Shown here one piece after another: positions 1 through 9,126 of a DNA stretch of 54,233 nucleotides (its first letter is position 1; each line of letters starts with the position of its first letter). Position numbers and translations under genes: made by a program. The notes below the pieces were generated by a model. That model ran no database searches. It was given only the letters and a program-made list of their open reading frames with translations, and had not been told where the DNA came from. The DNA is from Clostridia bacterium (GTDB taxonomy: Bacteria > Bacillota > Clostridia > Acetivibrionales > DSM-2933): positions 1 through 54,233 of the forward strand of contig JAOAEJ010000034.1 of assembly GCA_026416815.1 (NCBI GenBank), read 5' to 3'.

Positions 1-125
1 CTTTTTATAAGTTGCAGGTTAATGTTGATTCCCATTTTATCTTTCCTCTTTTGTTATAATGCTTAATCAACATATATATCGTTATTTAACCTGTTTTCTT
101 TATCCTATTTTTGTTTTGCCACGGT

Positions 126-3100
126 TTATTGAGCAATTACACTCCATGTGTCCCAATCCACCAATCGCGCAAGTCTGGTCTGTTTTACTTTTGTACCATT
201 TACATAAATGCTTACTGTCTTAAAATTATCTGTAGCATTGGCAAATCTAAGAGCTACATCATAGTTATCGCTTTCAGGCACATTAACAGTAAATGACGTT
301 GCAGCTCCTGCATTCCAGTACCCGTCAACAAATCCTGCTCCCGAATAACCAGTATGGTTGGCCCCTACAGAAGCACCTCCTGAGAGTACTGCGTTCTCTG
401 CTTCATATACCTCTGGCCTGGATTCTTTTACCACAATATTATCTAGGTTGATATTACCGCCATCTCCGGAATCAAACTTGAACATAACCGTATTGATTCC
501 TTGATTCAGTGCAAGCTTATCTGTCTTATAACCCCAGGTATCCCAGTTTGTAAGGTTATGGAGTGTAGTATTTCTCGTTTTAACGCCATTTATATATATA
601 CTTACAGTCTTTGAACTCTCTGTGGCATTTGCATATCTCAATGTAGTATCGTAATAACCTGACTTTGCTGCTTTAAATGTGAAAGCTGTGGAAGCTCCGC
701 TATTCCAGTAGCCGTCTACAAAACCGGTTCCTGAGAAATTGCTGTGGTCATCGTTGACTTTTGCTCCGCTGGAAAGGGCTGCGCTTTCTGCCTCGTATAT
801 CACAGCCTTATTCGACGCACTTTCAGGTGTATATTCCTGTACAGTATCTAAAAGGTAGTAAGTTAAACCGCCAATTGCATATATCTTTCCATTAATCACT
901 GCCGAGCCAAGCCTTACTCTGGAAATCGGTGTAGAATCCTTAAATACAGACCACTTATCAATTTCAGGGTCATACTCCAGGACTTCCTTATTAGAAGGCC
1001 ACATTGTCTGACCGTCTCCTCCGCCAACCGTATATATTTTACCGTTAATTACCCCGGAGCCGAAGCCACACATCTTAAATGGCATGTTCGCTCTAGGCAT
1101 CCACATGTTGGTGGTAGGATCATATTGCTCTACTGTATCAAGATATTCAAAAAGCCAGCCACTTTGCTTATAACCGCCAAAAGCATATATCTTTCCTTTG
1201 ATTTCCAAAGTTCCTAAACAATCCCTTGGAACTGACATACTACTCTTCGTAGTCCATCTATCGGTTGCCGGATCATACTCCTCTACGGTGCTTATGCATT
1301 CAACTTTACCGTTGATACTGGTAGCGCCACCGAAAACATATATCTTTCCATTTGCAGCTGCTACAGACATCTGGCTTCTTTTGGTAGGCATATCGGCTTT
1401 TCTTGTCCATCTGCCGCTTGCCGGATCATATTCTTCTACTATGTTGAGGAAGCGTTCAGTTTCAAAATTAGGACCTTCCCCGCCAAAAACATAGATTTTC
1501 CCATTAAAGTTCACTGCCTGGAAATATGTCCTTGGGGAAGTCATTCTGGCTTTGTCTGTCCATGTATCAGCCACAGGGTCATACTCCAATATAGAATCGG
1601 TTAAATCATTGTAGCTTATATTTCCTCCCATAACCAGCACTTTATCGTTTAATGCCACAGTAGCATGCCCATATAATGGCTGAGGTATGTTTTTCTTGAT
1701 TGCCCACTTACCTTCTCCGATTGAGGGGTAAAGTCTTGCCGTAGGAATAACACTCTTTTCCTCTCCAGGCCTTGACCAATAAAGCTTTGCAGAGGCGTTA
1801 GTGCCTGAATTTTTAAAATATTCCATCTGTATGTAGTATTTGTAGCCTGCTTTTAAATATATAGAACCGTTGTATTCTATAGGGTCTTGGTCAATCAATT
1901 TATCTATCAGCAATTTGCCGTTTACCCATAGCCTTACCCCACCGTCAACAAATGTATGGAAGGTGTATGTATCGGAATACAACGGAGCTACCTTGCCAGT
2001 CCATACTACCGAAAACTTTTCATTTCCTATTGAAGATTCCGGTGAGCTTGCGCCCCAGTCAAAATTAACAGTTTTATCGGTTCTTACCAGCTTAGGGTCC
2101 TGCGCAGCTGTATCGGCGCAATATTTCCCTGACAGCCCGGTACCGTCATCGGCCATAGGAATATTTGTTTTGAGGATTGCTTTACTACAGCCTATAGTAC
2201 CGCCTGCCCCAACAGCTATTATTCTGTATATGCGGGTTGAGTTTGAGGGCAGTATATCTGTAAAGCTTGACCCGGTAATCACGCCAGTGAGTACACCATC
2301 AATTTCTATCTGATAGCCTGCTGCTCCCGAAACCGATTCCCATGTTAAAGTTACAGTATTATTGTCCAAATAGCTTTTTACGCCCATTTCAATTGTAGAC
2401 TGAAGAGCTGCATAGGCATCTACCATTCCGCTGTCACTTACTTTTCCTACCAGAAAATCGGAAAAAGCAGCACTCTTTTTAATCCTGTCCTTTATTTGCA
2501 AATAGTCCAAATTGGGGTTATAGCTTTTTAACAGAGCTGCGATACCCGTTACATGGGGAGCGGCCATAGAAGTACCGCTGTAATAGTCATATTGATTATC
2601 AGGAAGCGTACTTAATATATCAACTCCAGGAGCTGCTACATCCACATCGTCCCCGAAATTGGAGAAAGTTGCTATTCTACCGGTGTTATCGATGGCTGCT
2701 ACCGATAAAATATTCGGCACTTTATAACCTACAGGATATTGAGGTACTATACCGAGATGGTGGGAGTCATTTCCGGCAGAACATACGAATAAAATCCCCG
2801 AATCTCTGATGGATATTTCCAAAGCCTGGCTATAGCCAAAGCCTCCCCAACTGCAGTTAACAATTTTTACTCCCATTTTCTTTGCATATGCTATAGCTTC
2901 TATTGCATCGGAAGTCTCCCCGCCAAAACGTCCGAGAAATTTAAGGGACATTACCTTTACGTTAGGTGCAACTCCAACCACGCCTATATTGTTTTTGCTT
3001 GCTGCTATTGTACCTGCAACATGGGTGCCGTGATTATCATACGATTCATAATCCGTATCATAAACAGTACCATCGTCGTGGTAGAAATCCCACCCGTGTA

Positions 3101-3734
3101 CATCATCAACAAATCCGTTTCCATCGTCGTCGATACCATTTCCAGCAGTTTCCCCTGGATTTACATATATGTTATCCTTTAAATCGGGGTGGTTGGTATC
3201 AATCCCTGTATCAATGATACCTATTACCAAATCATTTCTTCCGTCGGACATTTCCCACGCCTTTAGAGCATTTATATCAACGCCCCTGCTGCCTGACTGG
3301 CCCTCAATAGCCTGTCCGTCGTTTTTTAATCCCCACAGTTGGGGGAATAGTACATCTGAAGGTACCGATGAAGCATATAATTTATAGTTCGGCTCGGCAA
3401 ATTCAACTTCTGGATATTGCCTTAGTTCTTTAATTACTTCATTAATATCTCTATCGCCAACGTTAACCGTTTCAATACCCGATAGCTTCTTTTTGTCAAT
3501 AAATTTGAGTGAAGAAAGTACTTTATTATCTTTGTTTTTAGCCAGGTTTTTTACTGATGCTGAATTATTTTTATCTTTAAATTTTACAATAATCTCTTTT
3601 ATGGGTTCTTTACTGTCCTGTTTTTTGGTATCTTTACTCTGGGTTGCAAATGAAGGTATGCTTTGTGGTAAAAATATAGCTAAAATAAACATTACTAAAA
3701 TAGATTTTGACAAGAGTTTTCTTATGCTTCTCAC
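126..3734 (-). CDS. Secreted modular subtilisin-like protease (S8) with PA14, Kelch and CBM6/35-like modules
   Basis: A 1202-residue exported serine protease. The start is GTG, preceded by AAAGGAGTG at 3742-3750. A signal peptide covers about residues 1-31 and a fervidolysin-type prodomain about 47-122. The S8 catalytic domain has Asp175 (IIDTGID), His235 (HGTHVAG) and Ser389 (SGTSMAAPH). A fibronectin-like stretch (about 452-525), a PA14-like domain (about 533-675), six or so Kelch repeats (about 675-985; VMGG, VFGG and IGG motifs) and two CBM6/35-like modules (from about 990 and 1112) follow. The two CBMs are close copies, but the second stops right after WDTW, roughly 35 residues before the first copy's end, so the C-terminus looks truncated. 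It is probably surface-bound or secreted and acts on protein associated with polysaccharide; the substrate is unknown. It stands alone on the minus strand. Domain calls are firm; the function of the combination is inference. Confidence 0.9.
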   Translation of the reverse strand: MRSIRKLLSKSILVMFILAIFLPQSIPSFATQSKDTKKQDSKEPIKEIIVKFKDKNNSASVKNLAKNKDNKVLSSLKFIDKKKLSGIETVNVGDRDINEVIKELRQYPEVEFAEPNYKLYASSVPSDVLFPQLWGLKNDGQAIEGQSGSRGVDINALKAWEMSDGRNDLVIGIIDTGIDTNHPDLKDNIYVNPGETAGNGIDDDGNGFVDDVHGWDFYHDDGTVYDTDYESYDNHGTHVAGTIAASKNNIGVVGVAPNVKVMSLKFLGRFGGETSDAIEAIAYAKKMGVKIVNCSWGGFGYSQALEISIRDSGILFVCSAGNDSHHLGIVPQYPVGYKVPNILSVAAIDNTGRIATFSNFGDDVDVAAPGVDILSTLPDNQYDYYSGTSMAAPHVTGIAALLKSYNPNLDYLQIKDRIKKSAAFSDFLVGKVSDSGMVDAYAALQSTIEMGVKSYLDNNTVTLTWESVSGAAGYQIEIDGVLTGVITGSSFTDILPSNSTRIYRIIAVGAGGTIGCSKAILKTNIPMADDGTGLSGKYCADTAAQDPKLVRTDKTVNFDWGASSPESSIGNEKFSVVWTGKVAPLYSDTYTFHTFVDGGVRLWVNGKLLIDKLIDQDPIEYNGSIYLKAGYKYYIQMEYFKNSGTNASAKLYWSRPGEEKSVIPTARLYPSIGEGKWAIKKNIPQPLYGHATVALNDKVLVMGGNISYNDLTDSILEYDPVADTWTDKARMTSPRTYFQAVNFNGKIYVFGGEGPNFETERFLNIVEEYDPASGRWTRKADMPTKRSQMSVAAANGKIYVFGGATSINGKVECISTVEEYDPATDRWTTKSSMSVPRDCLGTLEIKGKIYAFGGYKQSGWLFEYLDTVEQYDPTTNMWMPRANMPFKMCGFGSGVINGKIYTVGGGDGQTMWPSNKEVLEYDPEIDKWSVFKDSTPISRVRLGSAVINGKIYAIGGLTYYLLDTVQEYTPESASNKAVIYEAESAALSSGAKVNDDHSNFSGTGFVDGYWNSGASTAFTFKAAKSGYYDTTLRYANATESSKTVSIYINGVKTRNTTLHNLTNWDTWGYKTDKLALNQGINTVMFKFDSGDGGNINLDNIVVKESRPEVYEAENAVLSGGASVGANHTGYSGAGFVDGYWNAGAATSFTVNVPESDNYDVALRFANATDNFKTVSIYVNGTKVKQTRLARLVDWDTWSVIAQ

Positions 3735-3750
3735 TAAAATACACTCCTTT

Positions 3751-4272
3751 GTAAATGATAATATTGGACTAGATATTCATTTAGAATTTAATACTTATTA
3801 GAGTTAAGCGATTAACATGTTAAAGCACCCCCTTTTGCACTAGTCATCAGTTAATTTGATAAGGCAGGAAATACTTACATACTATGTGCCGGCTAGATAT
3901 CCACTCCTTTCATAAAGATTCAGACAAATGGTTACGGAATATTGAAGAATGTCCATGGTAGGAGACTGTGGATGTGCTTATTATCAAATTATTTTAAAAT
4001 AATTGTATTATTAAATAATATTTGGTTATTAATGGAATGAATGTATTCTAACACAATATGCCAAATAAAACAACATTTCTTCATATATTCATTAACATTT
4101 TTACCAAATTTCTATGCTGAGGATTTTATTGATAAGACGATTTTGCTGGATAAAGTATTTTTTCTTGCATGGATTTTTATTTCATAAGAAAAGTATTCCA
4201 GAAATTACATGGCATATCTCAATAGATGTAGGAAAAAATACAAAAGTATAATTTAATTTAGGAGGAAAAACA
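3751..4272. other. Non-coding divergent region
   Basis: This AT-rich gap of about 520 bases lies between the divergent protease and coat genes and must hold both promoters. I see no convincing open frame, terminator or repeat. A sporulation sigma-type promoter is expected before 4273, but no spacing I tried fits a sigma-E or sigma-K consensus well. Confidence 0.4.
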
Positions 4273-4494
4273 ATGAGACAACTTACTGCAACTGAAATTA
4301 TTTCACTGAGTAAGCTTCTTCAAATGGAAACTAATGGTTTGGCAGTGGCAAAGGCTGGGGTAAATATAGTTAATGACGAGCAATTAAAGGCATTGACACA
4401 GTCCGGTATAATTGCTACTGAAGCTAGGATAAGAGGTTTACAGCAGTTTATTAGCGAAAACAATATTGTTACTACAACAGGGGAGGTACAATAA
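4273..4494 (+). CDS. Small putative spore-coat-associated protein
   Basis: This 73-residue soluble, mostly helical protein follows a good site (GGAGG about 10 bases upstream). No catalytic motif, signal or membrane segment is visible. Its neighbour, two bases downstream, is a CotF-family coat protein, and such short helical proteins commonly pair with CotF-like genes in clostridia, so a role in the coat or in sporulation is likely. The name rests on context and general resemblance only. Confidence 0.65.
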   Translation: MRQLTATEIISLSKLLQMETNGLAVAKAGVNIVNDEQLKALTQSGIIATEARIRGLQQFISENNIVTTTGEVQ

Positions 4495-4496
4495 AT

Positions 4497-4808
4497 ATGG
4501 CGTCAATTTTAGGTAATATGTTTGGTGCTACAACAGATAAGTCAGCAGATGAAACGCTGGCATTCAATTCGATGGTAGGTGCAGCTGGACTGGCTACTGC
4601 ATACCTGGCAGCAACTCTTGAAGCAACAACACCTGAAGTAAGAAGGCTATTTGGAGAATATGTAACCCAAAGTGTTATAGGACACGAAGCAGTCACTGAG
4701 CTTTGCATAAAAAGAGGTTGGGTAAAACCATATGAAGCACCTGTAAAACAGCTGCAAACTTCATATCAGAGTTCACAAACAGTATTAGGTACTGGTGCTC
4801 AACAGTAA
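4497..4808 (+). CDS. CotF-family spore coat protein
   Basis: A 103-residue protein translated from ATG after GGGAGG. The central stretch, with AYLAATLEATTPEVRRLF, a YVTQ segment, a conserved His and a GWVKPY motif near residue 80, matches the CotF-like coat protein family, which packs as small helical bundles in the spore coat. The C-terminal 20 residues are Gln/Ser-rich, as is common in coat proteins. It is the second gene of a two-gene operon and is followed by a terminator at 4839-4879. Expression in the mother cell during sporulation is expected from the family, not shown here. Confidence 0.85.
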   Translation: MASILGNMFGATTDKSADETLAFNSMVGAAGLATAYLAATLEATTPEVRRLFGEYVTQSVIGHEAVTELCIKRGWVKPYEAPVKQLQTSYQSSQTVLGTGAQQ

Positions 4809-4838
4809 TTATATAAGGATAATGACATAATAAATTAA

Positions 4839-4879
4839 AAATACTAGTCGCAGATAAAATGTGGCTAGTATTTTTTGTT
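4839..4879 (+). terminator. Rho-independent terminator after coat operon
   Basis: Arms AAATACTAGTCGCA (4839-4852) and TGTGGCTAGTATTT (4860-4873) form an imperfect stem and are followed by a T run to 4879. Confidence 0.8.
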
Positions 4880-4902
4880 TTAAAAACAGTTGTAAAAATA
4901 TG

Positions 4903-4941
4903 CGAACAAGTGTTTGCAATTCCTGTACTATTTGATATAAT
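4903..4941 (+). promoter_or_regulatory. LexA (SOS) box overlapping the uvrA promoter
   Basis: CGAACAAGTGTTTG at 4903-4916 matches the Firmicute LexA/DinR operator CGAAC-N4-GTTYG at every fixed position. It overlaps a -35 (TTGCAA, 4914-4919), which is 16 bases from a perfect -10 (TATAAT, 4936-4941). LexA binding here would block RNA polymerase, so uvrA should be induced by DNA damage. Confidence 0.85.
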
Positions 4942-5030
4942 ATTATACAGTTTCTATTGTGAAATATGGTAAAAATTATAATATCATGGTGAAGCCTTTT
5001 GTTTTGCCATTTAGAAATAGGTGTATGACA

Positions 5031-7856
5031 ATGATAAGAGATAATATTTTTATCAAAGGTGCTAGAGAGCATAACTTAAAAAATATTGATGTAGAAATAC
5101 CAAGGGATAAGTTTGTGGTAATAACAGGACTTAGTGGCTCGGGTAAATCATCCCTTGCTTTTGATACCATCTATGCCGAGGGGCAAAGAAGGTATGTGGA
5201 GTCACTTTCAGCCTATGCAAGGCAGTTTCTTGGGCAAATGGAGAAGCCTGATGTAGACTATATTGATGGGCTGTCACCGGCTATATCCATCGACCAGAAA
5301 ACGACAAGCAGAAATCCCAGATCTACCGTGGGTACAGTTACTGAAATACACGATTATTTAAGGCTGTTATATGCAAGAATCGGTATACCTCACTGTCATG
5401 TATGCGGTAAGGAAATATCCCAGCAGACTGTAGATCAGATGGTGGATCAGATTTTAGCTCTGGAGGAAGGGACGAGGATACAACTTCTGGCTCCGGTAGT
5501 AAGGGGGAGAAAGGGCGAATATCACAAACTCATTGAGGACGCAAAGAAGGGCGGATATGTAAGGCTTAGAATAGACGGTGAGGTAGTAGATATAAATGAC
5601 CCTATAAGCCTTGATAAAAACAAAAAACATAATATAGAGATTGTGGTGGACAGGCTTGTAATAAGGCCGGATATACAAAAGAGACTTTCCGATTCGCTGG
5701 AGACAGTACTGCATTTGAGCACAGGTTTAGCCATAATAGATATTGTAGGGAAAGAGGAGATTCTGTTCAGCCAGAACTTTGCATGCAGCGACTGCGGTGT
5801 GAGTATTGAAGAGCTTACCCCCAGAATGTTCTCATTTAATAACCCCTTCGGCGCATGTCCTAGTTGTACGGGACTAGGTACTTTATTGAAGGTGGACCCG
5901 GATCTTGTTATACCTGACCGCTCAAAGTCCCTTGCAACAGGTGCTATAACGGTAAACGGGTGGAATATAGAAAGCCAGGATGCGTACAGTAGGATGTTCT
6001 TTGACGGACTTGGTAAGCACTATAAATTTAAGCTGGATACTCCTATAAGCAAGCTTCCTCCTCATATATTAGACATCGTACTGTATGGTACAAAAGGTGA
6101 GAAGATAAAGATGAGCTATGAAAGGGAGTATGGAAGCGGTTCATACATGGCCGCTTTTGACGGAGTAATAAACATCATCGAAAGACGCTATAGAGAAACC
6201 CAATCGGACGGTATGAAGCAATACTACGAGCAGTTTATGAGCAGCAACCCCTGCCCGGAATGTAAAGGAGCAAGGCTGAAAAAAGAAAGTCTTGCGGTAA
6301 AGGTCGGCGGGAAGAACATACACGAAATAAATGCTATGGCAGTTGGCGATACAAAAGCTTTTTTTGACAATGTAGAACTGAGCGAACGCCAAAAAATGAT
6401 TGCACATCAAATATTGAAGGAGATACATGCACGACTTGGATTTTTGATTGATGTAGGCCTTGATTATCTTACTCTGGCACGTTCGGCGGGAACTCTTTCG
6501 GGAGGAGAGGCGCAGAGAATCAGGCTTGCAACCCAGATAGGCTCTGGGCTTATGGGAGTTTTATACATCCTGGATGAACCTAGCATAGGGCTTCATCAGA
6601 GGGATAATGACAGGCTGCTAAACACTCTAAGAAGGCTGAGGAATCTCGGCAATACATTGATAGTTGTTGAACATGACGAGGATACCATGTATGCTGCAGA
6701 CCATATAATAGATATGGGACCTGGGGCTGGAATGCATGGAGGAATTGTAGTTGCCGCCGGGGATTTGGATACAATAAAGCAATGTGAGGAGTCTCTGACG
6801 GGGCAGTATTTAAGCGGAAGGAAGAAAATAGAAATCCCTTCCGAAAGACGCAAGCCTAACGGAAAATGGGTTGAGGTAGTAGGGGCAAGGGAAAATAATC
6901 TTAAAAATATAAATGTAAAGTTTCCATTAGGGGTATTAACTTCAGTTACAGGTGTATCAGGTTCGGGTAAAAGTACCCTCATTAACGAAATACTGCATAA
7001 GCGTCTTTCCTACGAGCTTAATAGAGCAAAAGCTCGTGCAGGAGAGCATGATTATATAAACGGAATTGAACACCTTGACAAAGTAATAGATATAGATCAA
7101 TCACCCATTGGAAGGACCCCTAGGTCAAATCCTGCTACGTATACCGGTGTATTTGACATTATAAGAGAAGTATTTGCCGAAACTACTGAAGCTAAGATGA
7201 AAGGGTATAAAGCAGGCCGTTTCAGCTTCAATGTCAAAGGTGGACGGTGTGAAGCTTGCAGCGGTGATGGAATAATTAAAATAGAAATGCACTTCTTGCC
7301 CGACGTATATGTACCCTGTGAAGTATGTAAGGGTAAGAGGTACAACAGGGAAACTATGGAGGTAAAGTATAAAGGAAAGAGTATTTCCGATGTGCTTGAC
7401 ATGACTGTTGAAGACGCATTGGAGTTCTTTAAAAATATACCGCGTATACAGAAGAAACTCCAGACTCTATATGATGTAGGTTTGGGTTATATAAAGGTAG
7501 GACAGCCTTCAACGACACTTTCAGGTGGGGAAGCGCAAAGGGTGAAGCTGGCGACCGAGCTTTCCAAAAGAAGCACCGGAAGCACTATGTATATATTGGA
7601 CGAACCAACTACCGGGCTTCATATAGCAGATGTACACAGGCTGATAGATATACTCCAAAGACTAGTGGATTCAGGAAATACCGTAGTGGTGATAGAACAC
7701 AACCTGGATGTAATTAAAACATCGGATTATATTATCGACCTTGGTCCGGGGGGCGGAAACAAAGGCGGTACCATAGTAGCTGAGGGAACTCCGGAGGAGG
7801 TTTCTAAAGTTGAGCAATCCTATACAGGATACTACTTGAAGAAGATGTTGATATAA
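5031..7856 (+). CDS. uvrA: Excinuclease ABC subunit A
   Basis: UvrA is the damage-sensing ATPase of nucleotide excision repair; it loads UvrB at lesions. The reading frame is open from 4959, but ATG at 5031 has AGGTG seven bases upstream and gives the standard beginning [15 protein letters not shown] and 941 residues, the usual length. Both ABC modules are complete. The first has Walker [10 protein letters not shown] and signature LSGGEAQR, and the second has GVSGSGKST and LSGGEAQR. Zinc-binding Cys pairs are visible, including CHVC, CEAC and CEVC with GKRY. An SOS box sits in the promoter and a strong terminator follows, so the gene is monocistronic; uvrB and uvrC are not in the window. Confidence 0.98.
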   Translation: MIRDNIFIKGAREHNLKNIDVEIPRDKFVVITGLSGSGKSSLAFDTIYAEGQRRYVESLSAYARQFLGQMEKPDVDYIDGLSPAISIDQKTTSRNPRSTVGTVTEIHDYLRLLYARIGIPHCHVCGKEISQQTVDQMVDQILALEEGTRIQLLAPVVRGRKGEYHKLIEDAKKGGYVRLRIDGEVVDINDPISLDKNKKHNIEIVVDRLVIRPDIQKRLSDSLETVLHLSTGLAIIDIVGKEEILFSQNFACSDCGVSIEELTPRMFSFNNPFGACPSCTGLGTLLKVDPDLVIPDRSKSLATGAITVNGWNIESQDAYSRMFFDGLGKHYKFKLDTPISKLPPHILDIVLYGTKGEKIKMSYEREYGSGSYMAAFDGVINIIERRYRETQSDGMKQYYEQFMSSNPCPECKGARLKKESLAVKVGGKNIHEINAMAVGDTKAFFDNVELSERQKMIAHQILKEIHARLGFLIDVGLDYLTLARSAGTLSGGEAQRIRLATQIGSGLMGVLYILDEPSIGLHQRDNDRLLNTLRRLRNLGNTLIVVEHDEDTMYAADHIIDMGPGAGMHGGIVVAAGDLDTIKQCEESLTGQYLSGRKKIEIPSERRKPNGKWVEVVGARENNLKNINVKFPLGVLTSVTGVSGSGKSTLINEILHKRLSYELNRAKARAGEHDYINGIEHLDKVIDIDQSPIGRTPRSNPATYTGVFDIIREVFAETTEAKMKGYKAGRFSFNVKGGRCEACSGDGIIKIEMHFLPDVYVPCEVCKGKRYNRETMEVKYKGKSISDVLDMTVEDALEFFKNIPRIQKKLQTLYDVGLGYIKVGQPSTTLSGGEAQRVKLATELSKRSTGSTMYILDEPTTGLHIADVHRLIDILQRLVDSGNTVVVIEHNLDVIKTSDYIIDLGPGGGNKGGTIVAEGTPEEVSKVEQSYTGYYLKKMLI

Positions 7857-7860
7857 AAGC

Positions 7861-7905
7861 AAAAAATAAGAAAGGCTTTATTATTCAAAGCCTTTCTTAT
7901 TTTTT
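7861..7905 (+). terminator. Strong bidirectional-type terminator after uvrA
   Basis: A perfect 19-bp stem (7861-7879 with 7887-7905) has a 7-base loop, with A-rich and T-rich outer ends, so it can stop transcription from uvrA and from the small gene facing it on the minus strand. Confidence 0.9.
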
Positions 7906-7929
7906 AAACAATTTTTTTAATAATATTAC

Positions 7930-8043
7930 TTATTTAGCATCGTAGCCGTATCCGTTAAACAAGAGCAAGAAAACCAGGATAAAGAATAATATTTCAGAAT
8001 TGCCTCCAAATATGCCGCCTAAAAATCCTCTTTTATCTGACAT
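7930..8043 (-). CDS. 37-residue single-pass membrane peptide (YjcZ-like)
   Basis: ATG at 8043-8041 has a strong site (AAGGAGGG) eight bases upstream. The product starts MSDKRGFLGGIFGG, then has one hydrophobic segment (EILFFILVFLLLF) and a short NGYGYDAK tail. Gly-rich beginnings with one membrane segment are typical of the YjcZ/YosG group of tiny sporulation-associated membrane proteins in Firmicutes. Placement in that group is by general resemblance; its function is unknown. It converges on uvrA and shares the hairpin between them. Confidence 0.75.
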   Translation of the reverse strand: MSDKRGFLGGIFGGNSEILFFILVFLLLFNGYGYDAK

Positions 8044-8217
8044 GGCAAAGCCCTCCTTATAGATTAGACCAATTTAAGTTGCTTCTGTAATGTTATAGTA
8101 TTCATTCTACTTCTAAATGGTTACAAAATTTCTTTAAATCAAATGTTAGCAGTTAGCATTTTGAAAACATGTATAACTCTAGTTATGATATAGGCATAAT
8201 AATATCTGGCAGTATAA

Positions 8218-8248
8218 GTTAATGTTAATAAAAGTTAAGAAATGTTAA
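8218..8248. promoter_or_regulatory. Upstream cluster of PHO-like half boxes
   Basis: GTTAA begins at 8218, 8224, 8234 and 8244. On the minus strand this reads TTAACA-N4-TTAACT-N4-TTAACA, close to PhoP half-sites with a 10-base period. It lies about 140 bases above the main array at 8390-8449 and might be an auxiliary PhoP site or serve the leftward 37-residue gene. Confidence 0.45.
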
Positions 8249-8389
8249 GTGCTCTTAATAAAAGTAACTGATATGTAAAAAGAATGTTAGATATTGATAA
8301 TATGTTTAACAAAAAACTAACAAACTTACCAAATGAAATACCATAAATAAACAAAATGCATATAAATTGTGTAAAATTTATAATCAATG

Positions 8390-8461
8390 TTAACTTAATA
8401 TAATTTAATTGTTAATTCTATGTTAACTAATATTGTATAAAACTTAACAGTGATATATAAT
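8390..8461 (+). promoter_or_regulatory. PHO box array and -10 of the pit operon
   Basis: Plus-strand hexamers TTAACT (8390), TTAATT (8412), TTAACT (8423) and TTAACA (8444) sit on an 11-base grid, with weaker matches at 8401 and 8434. A perfect -10, TATAAT, lies at 8456-8461. This is the architecture of PhoP-activated promoters in Firmicutes (TT[ACT]A[CT]A repeats about 11 bp apart). Active regulation is inferred; the same pattern occurs at the pst genes, with phoP nearby. Confidence 0.7.
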
Positions 8462-8502
8462 CATTTAGGGTTCAAAAATAACTATGGAAGAAGGGGAATA
8501 GA

Positions 8503-9126
8503 GTGTTTAGAGTCACAAGAAAAGAAGAGATATTTTTTGATTTTTTTGTTTCAACAGCGGATAGTGCTTGTAAGGCAGCAGAAATGCTTGCAGATTTAAT
8601 GACAAATTATGTGAATGTACAGGACAAGATTAAGAGGATTGAAGAAACCGAGCATGCCTGTGATAAGCAGGTACATAAGATACTCGAACAGTTGAATAAA
8701 TCTTTTATTACTCCTATTGACAGGGAAGATATCTACCTCATTGCCAAAGAATTGGACACCATCACCGATAATATTGAGGCGACTGCTCACAGGTTCAACA
8801 TGTTAAATGTTAAGTCTATAAGGGAAGATGCTCTTAAACTGGCAAAGTTGATTGTTGACTGTACAAAAGAACTCAAAGAAGTAATGGCTGAGTTAAAGAA
8901 TATGAAGAATAGCAAGACCTTAAAAGAAAAAATTATAGAAGTAAATAGAATTGAAGATTACGGTGATACCGTTTTCAGAACTGCAATGGCAAACCTTTTT
9001 GTTTCTGAGAAGGACGCTATAGAGGTTATTAAGTGGAAAGAAATATATGAGTTTCTTGAAAACACCCTGGACGCTTGCGAAGATGTAGCGAATACAGTAG
9101 AAGGGGTTGTTATGAAACATGCTTAG
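8503..9126 (+). CDS. DUF47/PhoU-like Pit accessory protein
   Basis: A 207-residue helical protein from a GTG start, with AAGGGG about eight bases upstream. It is the DUF47 (TIGR00153) type: two PhoU-like helical repeats with ETEHACDKQV near residue 46 and an equivalent NRIEDYGD near 147, which carry the acidic metal-binding residues of the PhoU fold. DUF47 proteins are almost always encoded just before a Pit transporter and tune its activity; here the next gene overlaps by eight bases, so translational coupling is likely. The candidate PHO boxes upstream suggest expression under phosphate limitation. Confidence 0.9.
   Translation: MFRVTRKEEIFFDFFVSTADSACKAAEMLADLMTNYVNVQDKIKRIEETEHACDKQVHKILEQLNKSFITPIDREDIYLIAKELDTITDNIEATAHRFNMLNVKSIREDALKLAKLIVDCTKELKEVMAELKNMKNSKTLKEKIIEVNRIEDYGDTVFRTAMANLFVSEKDAIEVIKWKEIYEFLENTLDACEDVANTVEGVVMKHA

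Noticed and set aside
4201..4272. Sigma-E promoter before the coat genes (GCATATC and AATACAAA)
   Set aside because: The hexamers resemble the consensus, but the spacing (18 bases) is too long for sigma-E, so I do not call it.
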